A DNA stretch of 64,000 nt, taken from contig JAFKKN010000010.1 in NCBI GenBank assembly GCA_017305535.1, forward strand, positions 62,001 to 126,000, written 5' to 3'. Within the stretch, counting starts at the first letter, position 1. Every line of letters begins with the position of its first letter. Below, piece after piece: positions 53,208-61,914 of the stretch. The translations under genes were made by a program, and so were the position numbers. The stretch comes from Hyphomicrobiales bacterium. Its GTDB lineage: Bacteria > Pseudomonadota > Alphaproteobacteria > Rhizobiales > Xanthobacteraceae. Under the pieces are notes generated by a model, which saw only the letters and a program-made list of their open reading frames with translations, ran no database searches and was not told the origin of the DNA.

Positions 53208-54638
53208 ATGGTCAATCGCATGCAGTTTTACATCGACGGCGCTTGGGTCGATCCCGTCGTCAAGAAGTCGACGCCGGTGGTGAATCCGGCCACCGAGGAG
53301 GCCATGTACGAGATCGCGCTGGGCTCCAAGGCCGACGTGGACAAGGCGGCCGCTGCCGCGAAGCGCGCCTTCGAGACGTTCTCGCAAACCACCCGCGAGG
53401 AGCGCGTGGCGCTGCTGGAAAAGATCATCGCCGTCTACAAGACGCGCCTGAAGGATATCGGCGCGTCGGTATCCGACGAGATGGGCGCGCCGCTGCCGAT
53501 GGCAGAGAAGCTGCAAGCGGGCGCGGGCCTCGGTCATCTGATGACCACGCTCGACGTGCTGAAGAACTATCAGTTCGAGGAGTCGGTCGGCTCCGCGGTG
53601 GTGGTGCGCGAGCCGATCGGTGTGGTCGGCATGATCACTCCCTGGAACTGGCCGCTGAACCAGATCGCCTGCAAGGTGGCTCCTGCGCTCGCCGCGGGCT
53701 GCACCATGATCCTGAAGCCGTCGGAATACACGCCGACCTCGGCGCTCATTTTCGCGGAAATCCTCCATGAAGCGGGCGTGCCGAAGGGTGTCTTCAACCT
53801 CGTCAACGGTCTTGGCCCGGATGTCGGCGCCGCGATGAGCGAGCATCCGGATATCGACATGATTTCGTTCACCGGTTCGACCCGCGCCGGCATCGACGTC
53901 GCCAAACGCGCCGCACCGACGGTGAAGCGCGTCAGCCAGGAACTTGGCGGCAAGTCGCCGAACGTCATTCTGGAAGACGCTGATCTGGTGAAGGCGGTGG
54001 GCGGCGGCGTGGCCCATATGTTCAACAACTCGGGCCAGTCGTGCAACGCGCCGTCGCGCATGATCGTGCCGCTGTCGAAGATGAAAGAAGTCGCCGCCAT
54101 CGCCAAGGGCGTCGCCGACAAGACCAAGGCGGGCGATCCACGCGCCGAAGGCACCACCATCGGCCCCGTCGTCAACCGCAACCAGTGGAACAAGATCCAG
54201 GATCTGATCCAGAAGGGCATCGACGAAGGCGCGACCCTGGTCGCCGGTGGTCCCGGTCTGCCGGAAGGCGTCAACAAGGGCTTCTACGTGCGCCCGACCG
54301 TGTTCGCCGACGTCACTGAGAACATGACCATCGCGCGCGAGGAAATCTTCGGGCCGGTGCTCGCGATCATGGGTGCGAAGGATGAAGCCGACGCCGTGCG
54401 GCTCGCCAACGACACACCGTATGGTCTGGCCGGTTATGTGTCGGCCGGCACCGTCGAGCGCGCGCGCAAGGTTGGTCGCCAGATCCGCGCCGGCAACGTC
54501 AATCTGCAAGGCATGCCGAACGACCGCACCGCGCCGTTCGGTGGCTACAAGCAGTCCGGCAACGGCCGCGAGTGGGGCAAGTTCGGCCTCGAGGACTTCC
54601 TCGAGGTGAAGGCCATCGCCGGCTTCAACGCCGCGTAA
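53208..54638 (+). CDS. NAD(P)-dependent aldehyde dehydrogenase
   Basis: A 476-residue aldehyde dehydrogenase. Key residues are Asn147 in ITPWNWPLNQ, Lys170 in MILKPSEYTP, Glu245 in SQELGGKSPN and the nucleophile Cys279 in NNSGQSCNAPSRM, all at standard spacing. EIFGPVLAIM and NAAFGG-like NDRTAPFGGYKQSGNGRE close the protein. It starts at ATG 53208 after a GAGG-type site. It follows the PDH-E1-like gene by 153 bases and ends at a strong terminator. The aldehyde substrate is not determined. Confidence 0.95.
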   Translation: MVNRMQFYIDGAWVDPVVKKSTPVVNPATEEAMYEIALGSKADVDKAAAAAKRAFETFSQTTREERVALLEKIIAVYKTRLKDIGASVSDEMGAPLPMAEKLQAGAGLGHLMTTLDVLKNYQFEESVGSAVVVREPIGVVGMITPWNWPLNQIACKVAPALAAGCTMILKPSEYTPTSALIFAEILHEAGVPKGVFNLVNGLGPDVGAAMSEHPDIDMISFTGSTRAGIDVAKRAAPTVKRVSQELGGKSPNVILEDADLVKAVGGGVAHMFNNSGQSCNAPSRMIVPLSKMKEVAAIAKGVADKTKAGDPRAEGTTIGPVVNRNQWNKIQDLIQKGIDEGATLVAGGPGLPEGVNKGFYVRPTVFADVTENMTIAREEIFGPVLAIMGAKDEADAVRLANDTPYGLAGYVSAGTVERARKVGRQIRAGNVNLQGMPNDRTAPFGGYKQSGNGREWGKFGLEDFLEVKAIAGFNAA

Positions 54639-54658
54639 GCGACACTGACTCACAACAG

Positions 54659-54700
54659 CGCCGGGGCGGGAGATGATCCCGCCCCGGCGTTTTTGTTTTT
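54659..54700 (+). terminator. Strong rho-independent terminator
   Basis: Bases 54659-54671 and 54677-54689 form a perfect 13-base GC-rich stem (starting CGCCGGGGCGGGA) with loop GATGA, followed at once by TTTTTGTTTTT. It lies 20 bases after the aldehyde dehydrogenase stop and is the clearest intrinsic terminator in the window. Confidence 0.95.
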
Positions 54701-54709
54701 GGCGACGGC

Positions 54710-54815
54710 GTCATCCTGAGGTGCTCGGGCGAAAGCCCGAGCCTCGAGGGATGGTCGTTGTGGGCCACCCTTCGAGGTTCGCCGCAAGCGCGGCTCACAC
54801 CTCAGAGTGACGGCT
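54710..54815. repeat. Branched extragenic palindromic element (CGTCATCCTGAGGTG type)
   Basis: The ends CGTCATCCTGAGGTG and CACCTCAGAGTGACG are inverted. Inside are three further hairpins: GCTCGGG-CGAAAG-CCCGAGC, CCTCGA..GGTC with ..CCCTTCGAGG, and GCCGC-AAG-CGCGGC. The whole can fold as a multi-armed cruciform. It lies between the terminator and the convergent enoyl-CoA hydratase gene. Confidence 0.8.
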
Positions 54816-54829
54816 GGTTTTATTTCGCG

Positions 54830-55612
54830 TCACTTCGACTTGGTGAGAAATTTGTCCACGGCCTTGCGGAATTCATCGTGCCGCATGCAGCCGGTGATGT
54901 TTTCGACTTCCGCATCGAGTTGTTGCGCGACTGACGTAAACCGCGACTGATGGATCAGCGCCTTAGTGGCGGCGATCGCGGCCGGCGCGTTCTGGGCGAT
55001 GCGCTGCGCCAGTTCGCGCGTCGCCGCCTTCAGGTCGGCCGCAGGCACCAGCTTGGCGATCATCCCCCAATCGTAGCCTTGTTGCGCCGAGAAGCTGCCG
55101 TCGGCGAGGAAAATCTGCATCGCGCGCCGCGCGCCGACGATCTCGGTGACGCCGATGGTGCCGCCGCCGTCCGGTGAAATACCGAGCTTATGATAGGCCG
55201 CGGTGAATTTCGCATCATCCGCCGCAATGCACATGTCCGCCATGAAGGCGAGCGACAGACCGGCACCGGCGGCCGAGCCGTGCACGCTGGAAAGGACCAC
55301 CTTGGGCATCCGCCGCAGCGCGGTGGTGAAGGCGTGGAAATGCTTCAGCAACTCGCGGATCACCGGCTCGAGATTATCCATCGAGGCGCCGAACACCTGA
55401 ATGTCGCCGCCGCCGCAGAACGCGCGCCCCGCGCCCTCGATCACCAGCACGCGGATCTTGTCGTCGGCTTCGACCTGCACGGCGAGCTGCTCCAGCCGTT
55501 GCGCGATCGCGAGATTGATCGAGTTGAAGGCATTCGGCCGGTTGAGCGTCAGGGTTGCAACGGGGCCGTCGATGGCAAGCAGGGCAGGCTGATCGGAATC
55601 CGGAGTGGACAT
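54830..55612 (-). CDS. Enoyl-CoA hydratase/isomerase family protein
   Basis: A 260-residue crotonase-fold protein from ATG 55612; an in-frame start at 55657 would add 15 residues. The oxyanion-hole segments are GAGRAFCGGGDIQVFG and SSVHGSAAGAGLSLAFMADM. The usual Glu pair of hydratases is altered: the region reads YHKLGISPDGGGTIGVTEIV, where the second position is Asp-Gly-Gly-Gly, so the reaction may be isomerisation or hydrolysis rather than hydration. It is convergent with the aldehyde dehydrogenase. The substrate is unknown. Confidence 0.88.
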   Translation of the reverse strand: MSTPDSDQPALLAIDGPVATLTLNRPNAFNSINLAIAQRLEQLAVQVEADDKIRVLVIEGAGRAFCGGGDIQVFGASMDNLEPVIRELLKHFHAFTTALRRMPKVVLSSVHGSAAGAGLSLAFMADMCIAADDAKFTAAYHKLGISPDGGGTIGVTEIVGARRAMQIFLADGSFSAQQGYDWGMIAKLVPAADLKAATRELAQRIAQNAPAAIAATKALIHQSRFTSVAQQLDAEVENITGCMRHDEFRKAVDKFLTKSK

Positions 55613-55754
55613 GCGGTAAAACCTTTCGCGTGAAAGCAGGCGTGCATTAAACGCCATTCACGCCGTTGATGACAAGCGGGCCGGATCGTGCATCATGCCC
55701 GCCGACTTGGTCGCCCACGAGGTGTTGGGTCAATAATTGGCGGGACACAAGGTG

Positions 55755-56975
55755 ATGACGAAAGAAACGGTTCTGATCGTCGGTGCGGGACATGCCGGAT
55801 TTCAGGTCGCGGTGTCGCTGCGGCAAGCCGGCTATACCGGTCCCGTGCGTCTGATCAACGACGAAGCGCTCCTGCCTTATCAACGCCCGCCGTTGTCGAA
55901 GACATATCTCAAGGGGGCGGGCGGCGCGGAGAGCGTGCTGTTTCGGCCGGCGAAGTTTTACGCCGATCAGGCCATCGAACTGTTCGAGGGGCACGTCGTC
56001 GCCATCGATCGCGCGCGGCATAGCGTGCGGCTCGGCTCCGGCGCGGAATTGTCCTACGGCCATCTGGTGCTGGCGACCGGCGCGCGCAATCGCCTGCTCG
56101 ATGTGCCGAACGCCAACCTCGACGGCGTGATGTATCTGCGCAACTTCGCCGAGAGCGAGACACTGCGCACTCATATCAAAGCCGGGCAGCGGCTGGTGGT
56201 GATCGGTGCCGGATTCATCGGATTGGAATTTGCCTCCACGGCGCGCGCCAAAGGGCTTGAAGTCGACGTGCTCGAACTCGCGCCACGTGTGATGGCGCGC
56301 GCGGTAACGCAGGACATCTCGGCTTATTTCGAGCGCAAGCATCGCGAGGCCGGCATTCGCATTCACTTCGGGGTGCGGGCGACGGAGATCGAAGGCGCAC
56401 ATGGCAAGGTGACCGGCGTGTCTCTCAGCGACGGACGGCAGATGCCGGCGGACCTCGTGGTGGTCGGCGTCGGCGTGCTGCCGAACGTCGAACTCGCCGC
56501 CGAGGCTGGCTTGCCCGTTTCCGCCGGCATTGTCGTTGACGCGCAGCTCCTCACTGCCGATCCGGATATCTCCGCCATCGGCGATTGTGCGCTGTTCGAG
56601 AGCCCGCGCTTTGGGGCGCCGCTGCGGCTGGAGTCGGTGCAGAACGCCACCGATCATGCGCGCTGCGTCGCCGCGCGCCTCACCGGCAAACCGGAAACCT
56701 ATGACGGGCTGCCGTGGTTCTGGAGCGATCAGGGCACCGACAAATTGCAGATGGCGGGGCTCACGGCCGGTTTCGATCATGCGGTGTTGCGCGGCGATCC
56801 CGAACAGGGTGCGTTCTCGGTGTTTTGCTACAAGGCGGATCGCATGATCGGGGTCGAGTCGGTCAATCGCGCCGGCGACCACGTCTTCGGCCGCCGCATG
56901 CTCGCCGCCGGCCGTTCGATTACGCCGCAGCAGGCGGCCGATATGAGTTTCGATCTGAAGCAGGCGATGGCGTGA
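55755..56975 (+). CDS. FAD-dependent ferredoxin reductase (putidaredoxin-reductase type)
   Basis: A 406-residue NAD(P)H-dependent flavoprotein from ATG 55755; earlier in-frame GTG/TTG codons add up to six residues. The FAD motif is VLIVGAGHAGFQVAVSLRQ, the NAD motif VVIGAGFIGLEFASTARAKG, and LLPYQRPPLSKTYLKG and DISAIGDCALFE are hallmarks of the group that reduces [2Fe-2S] ferredoxins for P450s and ring dioxygenases (for example putidaredoxin reductase). No ferredoxin is adjacent. A cytochrome P450 begins about 7 kb away at the right edge, a possible partner. Confidence 0.92.
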   Translation: MTKETVLIVGAGHAGFQVAVSLRQAGYTGPVRLINDEALLPYQRPPLSKTYLKGAGGAESVLFRPAKFYADQAIELFEGHVVAIDRARHSVRLGSGAELSYGHLVLATGARNRLLDVPNANLDGVMYLRNFAESETLRTHIKAGQRLVVIGAGFIGLEFASTARAKGLEVDVLELAPRVMARAVTQDISAYFERKHREAGIRIHFGVRATEIEGAHGKVTGVSLSDGRQMPADLVVVGVGVLPNVELAAEAGLPVSAGIVVDAQLLTADPDISAIGDCALFESPRFGAPLRLESVQNATDHARCVAARLTGKPETYDGLPWFWSDQGTDKLQMAGLTAGFDHAVLRGDPEQGAFSVFCYKADRMIGVESVNRAGDHVFGRRMLAAGRSITPQQAADMSFDLKQAMA

Positions 56976-57052
56976 GATAGATGATTGAGCGACGGCGCGG
57001 TGTTGAAACCTCATCGAAGTTTATTTGCGCGTCGATTTGCAACACGATCAGC

Positions 57053-57078
57053 GTCGTCCCCGCCTGCGCGGGGACGAC
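57053..57078. repeat. Short palindromic repeat (single GTCGTCCCCGC hairpin)
   Basis: GTCGTCCCCGC, loop CTGC, GCGGGGACGAC: a perfect 11-base stem, the same hairpin as one arm of the long repeats, with the same TTTGCAACACGATC left flank. It lies between the ferredoxin reductase and the convergent PfkB kinase genes and may serve as their shared terminator. Confidence 0.8.
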
Positions 57079-57157
57079 GCGGAAATTGTTGGGGCTTCGC
57101 GATAAATTGCATCTTGAGTGAGATTATGGGCTGACGGCAGCTCTTGGCACGCCATTC

Positions 57158-58087
57158 TCACGGCCGCACAGCGCGCAGTTTACCCGCAGGTTTCTGAAAC
57201 TCCTCGCGCACCACGGCGATATCGGCGAGCGTCGGCAGGCCGGCTTCGTTGCCGAGATGCTGGATTTTGTGCGTGGACGCCGCCTGCGCGAAAGCAAAAT
57301 GCTCCTGCCAGCTTTTCGATGGGTCGCTGAGATAGGAATAAACGTAGGCGCCGTGGAAAACGTCGCCGGCGCCGTTGGTATCGATGACGCGCGGTGCCGG
57401 CACCTTCAGCGCCGGCACCTCGCGCACCACGCCGGTTTCGTCATACCAGACCAGCCCGCGCTCGCCGAGCGTCACCCCGCCGATGCGGCAGCCGCGCGAC
57501 TTCAGGTAATCCAGCATCGCGCGTGGGCTCAACTCCATCTGTTCGCAGAGTCGCTCGGCGACCATCGCCACGTCGATGAATTCCAGCAACTCATGCGTAT
57601 TGTCGCGCAGGCCGCCACCGTCGAGCGAGGTGAGGATGCCGGCCTCGCGACAGAGCTTTGCATAATGCAGCGCGGCCTCGGGCTGATGGCCGTCGACATG
57701 CAATGCGCGGCAGCCGGTCAGGTTCAGCATCGGGAACGGATGCAGATGATCGTCGTCGCGGCAACGTACGATGGCGCGCTTGCCGTCCTTCGGCATGATG
57801 AACGACAGCGACGACGTTCTCACTTTCCGCGCGTGCAGCGGAATGCCGTACTTCACCGCCATGTCCTGAAACATGCGGCCGAGCCAGTCGTCGGCGACGG
57901 TGGTGAGAAGGTCCGGCACGATACCGAGCCGTGCGCAACAGAACGCCGCCGTCACCGCATTGCCGCCGAATGATACCGCGTAAGCGGAAGCGACGTGCTT
58001 CTCGTCGCCGGTCGGCATGTGATCGGTGAGAAACGTCACGTCGATGTAGGTTTGTCCGATGAAAAGCGCCTGCATCGTTCGGTCCAT
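57158..58087 (-). CDS. PfkB-family sugar kinase
   Basis: A 309-residue ribokinase-type kinase. The N-terminal FIGQTYIDVTFLTDHMP, glycine pair AVSFGGNAVTAAFCCARLG and the C-terminal signature APRVIDTNGAGDVFHGAYVY with the catalytic Asp identify the family. The start is ATG 58087, with an alternative at 58075. It is divergent from the glutamate dehydrogenase gene across a 183-base gap. The sugar or nucleoside it phosphorylates cannot be read, but it may act with the enolase-like run next door. Confidence 0.9.
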   Translation of the reverse strand: MDRTMQALFIGQTYIDVTFLTDHMPTGDEKHVASAYAVSFGGNAVTAAFCCARLGIVPDLLTTVADDWLGRMFQDMAVKYGIPLHARKVRTSSLSFIMPKDGKRAIVRCRDDDHLHPFPMLNLTGCRALHVDGHQPEAALHYAKLCREAGILTSLDGGGLRDNTHELLEFIDVAMVAERLCEQMELSPRAMLDYLKSRGCRIGGVTLGERGLVWYDETGVVREVPALKVPAPRVIDTNGAGDVFHGAYVYSYLSDPSKSWQEHFAFAQAASTHKIQHLGNEAGLPTLADIAVVREEFQKPAGKLRAVRP

Positions 58088-58270
58088 CGTTTATGGGGGC
58101 GGAATCTTGCGTCCATTAGCGCCGCTTATCACGCTCCATTGCAACTATTAATTCGCAGTCGACCGCAACCCTGCGTTACAACTGTTGCATCATTGCGGCG
58201 ATGATCCGCGCTTGTGTTGAACGATCTTCGGCAGCGTCGGGTTCCCGCGATCGAGCGATGGAGGTCTATC

Positions 58271-59530
58271 ATGTCGGTCTATTCCGGTGCGGTCTTCGAT
58301 ATGGCGGCGCGGCAGTTCGCCGTGATTGCCGATCATCTGGCTATTCCGCATGACGAGCGAGATCGACTGCTGTTGCCGAAGCGCGCCATCACCGTGTCCT
58401 GTCCGATCCATTGCGACGACGGCACCATCGCGGTGTTCGAGGGCTATCGCGTGCAGCATCACCTGACGATGGGACCGACCAAGGGCGGCACGCGCTTCGC
58501 GCCCAGCGTGGATATCGGCGAGGTCGCGGCGCTGGCAATCTGGATGAGCTGGAAATGCGCGCTGGTCGGCTTGCCCTATGGTGGCGCGAAAGGTGGCATC
58601 CGCGTCGATCCGTCGTCGATCTCGAAGCGCGAGCTGGAGGGGCTGTCGCGCCGCTACATGCAGGAGATGATCCCGTTCGTCGGTCCGCATACCGACGTGA
58701 TGGCGCCGGATATGGGCACCAACGAGCAGGTGATGGCGTGGTTCATGGACACCTATTCGATGTATCAGGGCCGCACCGTCACCGAGATCGTCACCGGCAA
58801 GCCGGTGAGTTCGGGCGGCACACTCGGGCGGCGTGAGGCGACCGGGCGCGGCGTCGCCTATCTCGCCAAGCGCGTGCTGGGCGATTTGCAGATCGCGCCG
58901 GCGAAAGCGACAGCTGTGGTGCAGGGGTTCGGCAATGTCGGCTCCCATGCCGCCGCCGAACTACACCGCTTCGGCGTGAAGGTGATCGCGGTGAGCGATC
59001 ACACCGGAGGGCTGCACAGCGCCGCCGGGCTGGATATTCCGGCGCTGGTCCGCCATGCGGCCGCGCATGGCAGCATTGCCGGCTTCTCCCGCGAGCTGCA
59101 ATGCGATCCCGCCGAGGTGCTGACGCTGCCGTGCGATGTGCTGGTGCCGGCGGCGATGGAGCAGGTGATCGATGCCGACATCGCCTCGAAGCTGAAATGC
59201 CGCGTGCTGGCGGAAGGCGCCAACGGCCCGACCACGCCGGAGGCCGACCTCGTGCTGGCCCAACGGCAGGACGAGATTTTCGTCCTGCCCGACATCCTGT
59301 GTAACTCCGGCGGCGTGGTGGTGAGCTATTTCGAATGGGTGCAGGACCTTCAGCAATTGTTCTGGGAGGAGGAGGAAGTGACCCGGCGCGAATATCACAT
59401 CCTGGATCGCGCTTTCGATCAGATGGTGACGCGCGCCGGCAAGGACGGAATCTCCCATCGCACCGCCGCGATGGCGATCGGCGTCGAAAGGGTGCGCGCC
59501 GCCAAGCAGACGCGGGGGCTGTTTCCATAA
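58271..59530 (+). CDS. Glu/Leu/Phe/Val dehydrogenase (glutamate dehydrogenase type)
   Basis: A 419-residue amino-acid dehydrogenase from ATG 58271 behind GGAGG. The substrate domain shows LTMGPTKGGTRFAPSVDIGE and GLPYGGAKGGIRVDPSSIS (catalytic Lys), and the NAD domain VVQGFGNVGSHAAAELHRFG. The length and wording fit hexameric catabolic or NAD-type GDH. It would interconvert a 2-oxo acid and amino acid with ammonia. The kinase gene begins 52 bases later on the same strand, so it may be the first gene of the enolase-like run. Confidence 0.93.
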   Translation: MSVYSGAVFDMAARQFAVIADHLAIPHDERDRLLLPKRAITVSCPIHCDDGTIAVFEGYRVQHHLTMGPTKGGTRFAPSVDIGEVAALAIWMSWKCALVGLPYGGAKGGIRVDPSSISKRELEGLSRRYMQEMIPFVGPHTDVMAPDMGTNEQVMAWFMDTYSMYQGRTVTEIVTGKPVSSGGTLGRREATGRGVAYLAKRVLGDLQIAPAKATAVVQGFGNVGSHAAAELHRFGVKVIAVSDHTGGLHSAAGLDIPALVRHAAAHGSIAGFSRELQCDPAEVLTLPCDVLVPAAMEQVIDADIASKLKCRVLAEGANGPTTPEADLVLAQRQDEIFVLPDILCNSGGVVVSYFEWVQDLQQLFWEEEEVTRREYHILDRAFDQMVTRAGKDGISHRTAAMAIGVERVRAAKQTRGLFP

Positions 59531-59582
59531 GGTTGCGGCCTGGCTACCATTCTGCAAAGACTGGCGGCACAGGAGCAATCGT

Positions 59583-60614
59583 TTGACATCGTCCTCGCCC
59601 GACCTCTCCGACAATGCCGTGCCCGATGCCGTCATTGCGTTTTTACGCGAAGCCGGCCTAGTGCCATCGAGCCTCACGCCGCGTTTCACGCCGCTGACTG
59701 GCGGCGTGGCGTCCGACATCTGGATGGTCGCGGCGGGAGATCGCACTTTCGCCGTGAAGCGCGCGTTGCAGAAGCTGCGCGTCGCGCGCGACTGGCAGGT
59801 GCCGGTGACGCGCAATGTCAGCGAGGTCGATTGGCTGCGCGCGGCGGCGAAGGTGGTGCCGGATGCGGTGCCGCAGGTGCTGGCGCACGATCCGGAGATC
59901 GGCGCCTTCGCGATGGCCTATCTCGATCCGGGGCATCATCCGGTGTGGAAGGCGGAGCTTGCGGCGGGGCGCGCGGACCCGGCCTTCGCCGCGCGTGTCG
60001 GCGACACTGTCGCGGCGATCCACGCCGCCACCGCGCATTCCGCTGAGCTGGCAAAGCAGTTCGCCAACGACGCGCTGTTTCACGCGATCCGGCTCGAACC
60101 CTATCTCGAAGCCACAGCCCCGGCGCATCCCGACATTGCCGATGCGCTGATGCGAATGTCGCGCGAGACGCTGGCGACGAAGATCGCGCTGGTGCATGGC
60201 GACGTCAGCCCGAAAAACATTCTGGTCGGCCCGAACGGTCCGGTGTTTCTCGATGCCGAATGCGCCTGGTACGGCGACCCGGCGTTCGATCTCGCGTTCT
60301 GTCTCAATCACATGCTGCTGAAATGCCTGTGGACGCCGCGCGCGCGGGCAGCGTTCCTTGCCTGTTTCGATGCGCTGGCGGCCGCCTATCTCGCGCGGGT
60401 TGACTGGGAGCCCGTCGCCGAACTTGAACGCCGCGCGGCGCGGCTGTTGCCGGCACTGTTTCTCGCGCGCGTCGACGGCAAATCGCCGGTGGAATACATC
60501 ACGGATGAAAACGACAAGGCGCGCGTGCGTCGTGTCGCGGCGCCGTTGATCGCGTCACCGCCGTCGCGATTGGCCGATGTGCGCGATGCCTGGACCAGGG
60601 AGCTTGCCGAATGA
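59583..60614 (+). CDS. APH-family (aminoglycoside-phosphotransferase-like) small-molecule kinase
   Basis: A 343-residue kinase-fold protein starting at TTG 59583 behind AGGAG. The nucleotide Lys is in RTFAVKRALQKL, the catalytic loop is LVHGDVSPKNILVG (HxDxxxxN), and the metal segment is FLDAECAWYGDPAFDLAFCL. This pattern is like methylthioribose and choline kinases rather than drug-resistance enzymes. Its stop overlaps the start of the enolase-like gene (ATGA), so its product probably feeds that enzyme. The phosphorylated metabolite is unknown. Confidence 0.85.
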   Translation: MTSSSPDLSDNAVPDAVIAFLREAGLVPSSLTPRFTPLTGGVASDIWMVAAGDRTFAVKRALQKLRVARDWQVPVTRNVSEVDWLRAAAKVVPDAVPQVLAHDPEIGAFAMAYLDPGHHPVWKAELAAGRADPAFAARVGDTVAAIHAATAHSAELAKQFANDALFHAIRLEPYLEATAPAHPDIADALMRMSRETLATKIALVHGDVSPKNILVGPNGPVFLDAECAWYGDPAFDLAFCLNHMLLKCLWTPRARAAFLACFDALAAAYLARVDWEPVAELERRAARLLPALFLARVDGKSPVEYITDENDKARVRRVAAPLIASPPSRLADVRDAWTRELAE

Positions 60615-61897
60615 GCGATACGCGGATTGCGGACATCAAGGGGCGACGGGTGTGGGATTCGCGAGGCCGCCCCACCGTGGAAGTCGATGTCCGATTGAAA
60701 AGCGGGGCGTCGGGTCGTGCGATCGCGCCTGCCGGCGCGTCGATGGGCAGCGGCGAGGCGGTGGACCTGCGCGATGGTGGCGCAAAGCTCGGCGGCTACG
60801 ATGTCGGCCGTGCAGTGAACGCGGTCAATAGCGAGATCGCGGTAGCGCTTGCGAGCATGGATGCTGCGGATCAAGCGGCGATCGACCAAGCGATGATCGC
60901 GCTGGATGGTACCGCCAATAAAGGACGGCTCGGCGGAAATGCCATCGTCGCCACCTCGATGGCCGTGTTGCACGCGGCAGCCGCCGCCAGCGGCGTGCCG
61001 TTGTGGCAGCATCTCGCGCAGGATCGCAAAGTGCGGATTCCGCTGCCGGAGATTCAGATTTTCGGCGGCGGCGCACACGCGGCGCGACGCGTCGATATCC
61101 AGGATTTCATGGTGATGTGTCCCGGTGCTGCGTCCTTCGCTCAGGCGCTGGAATGGACGGCCGAGGTCTATCTTGCCGCGGGCCACATCATGAAGCAGGC
61201 CGGCAAATTGCAAGGCGTCGCCGACGAGGGCGGTTACTGGCCGGCATTTCGCAGCAACGAGGAGGCACTCGATACGCTTGTGGCGTCGATCCTCAAGGCG
61301 GGTTTCAAGGGCGGCGACGATGTCGCGATCTCGCTCGACGTCGCGGCATCGGAGTTTGGCAAGAACGGCACCTATACGCTGGCGCTCGATGACCGGAAGC
61401 TCGACACAGGCGCAATGATCGACATGCTCGGCCGCTGGTGTGAAGCCTATCCGATCATCTCGATCGAGGACCCGGTCGCGGAAGACGATGCCGAGGGCTT
61501 TGCCGCATTCACGCGCGCTTATGGCGATCGTTGTCAGGTGATCGGCGACGATTTTCTCGTCACCAATGCCGCGCGTGTGGGCAAGGCGGCGGCCGACGGT
61601 GCAACGACGGCGGTGCTGATCAAGCCCAATCAAGCTGGCACCATCACCGAAACACGGGCTGCGCTGGACGCCGGCAAGGCGGCGGGCTTCGGTACCATTG
61701 TCTCGGCACGCTCCGGCGAGACCGAGGACGTCACCATCGTGCATTTGTCGATCGGCTGGGATGCGGGGCAGCTCAAGGTGGGTTCGTTCTCGCGCTCGGA
61801 GCGGATGGCGAAGTGGAATGAGTGCTTGCGCATCGAGGAAACGCTCGGACGCGACACAGTGTTCGCCGGACGCGGCGCGCTCGGGTTTCGGCGATAG
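60611..61897 (+). CDS. Enolase-superfamily protein, enolase paralogue with altered substrate loop
   Basis: A 428-residue protein close to enolase in length and layout. Conserved are the metal ligands Asp243, Glu286 and Asp313, the acid/base residues Glu206 (VADEGGYW) and Lys338 (VLIKPNQAGT), and Lys389. Altered are the catalytic loop, AGASMGSGEA at 41-50 in place of SGASTG, and the phosphate-side motif SARSGETED in which His is replaced by Ala366. It may therefore act on a phospho-hydroxyacid other than 2-phosphoglycerate, or be a weak enolase. It is coupled to an APH-type kinase before it, with a VOC protein 17 bases after it. Confidence 0.88.
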   Translation: MSDTRIADIKGRRVWDSRGRPTVEVDVRLKSGASGRAIAPAGASMGSGEAVDLRDGGAKLGGYDVGRAVNAVNSEIAVALASMDAADQAAIDQAMIALDGTANKGRLGGNAIVATSMAVLHAAAAASGVPLWQHLAQDRKVRIPLPEIQIFGGGAHAARRVDIQDFMVMCPGAASFAQALEWTAEVYLAAGHIMKQAGKLQGVADEGGYWPAFRSNEEALDTLVASILKAGFKGGDDVAISLDVAASEFGKNGTYTLALDDRKLDTGAMIDMLGRWCEAYPIISIEDPVAEDDAEGFAAFTRAYGDRCQVIGDDFLVTNAARVGKAAADGATTAVLIKPNQAGTITETRAALDAGKAAGFGTIVSARSGETEDVTIVHLSIGWDAGQLKVGSFSRSERMAKWNECLRIEETLGRDTVFAGRGALGFRR

Positions 61898-61914
61898 CCT
61901 TTGGGAGCCTTCAG

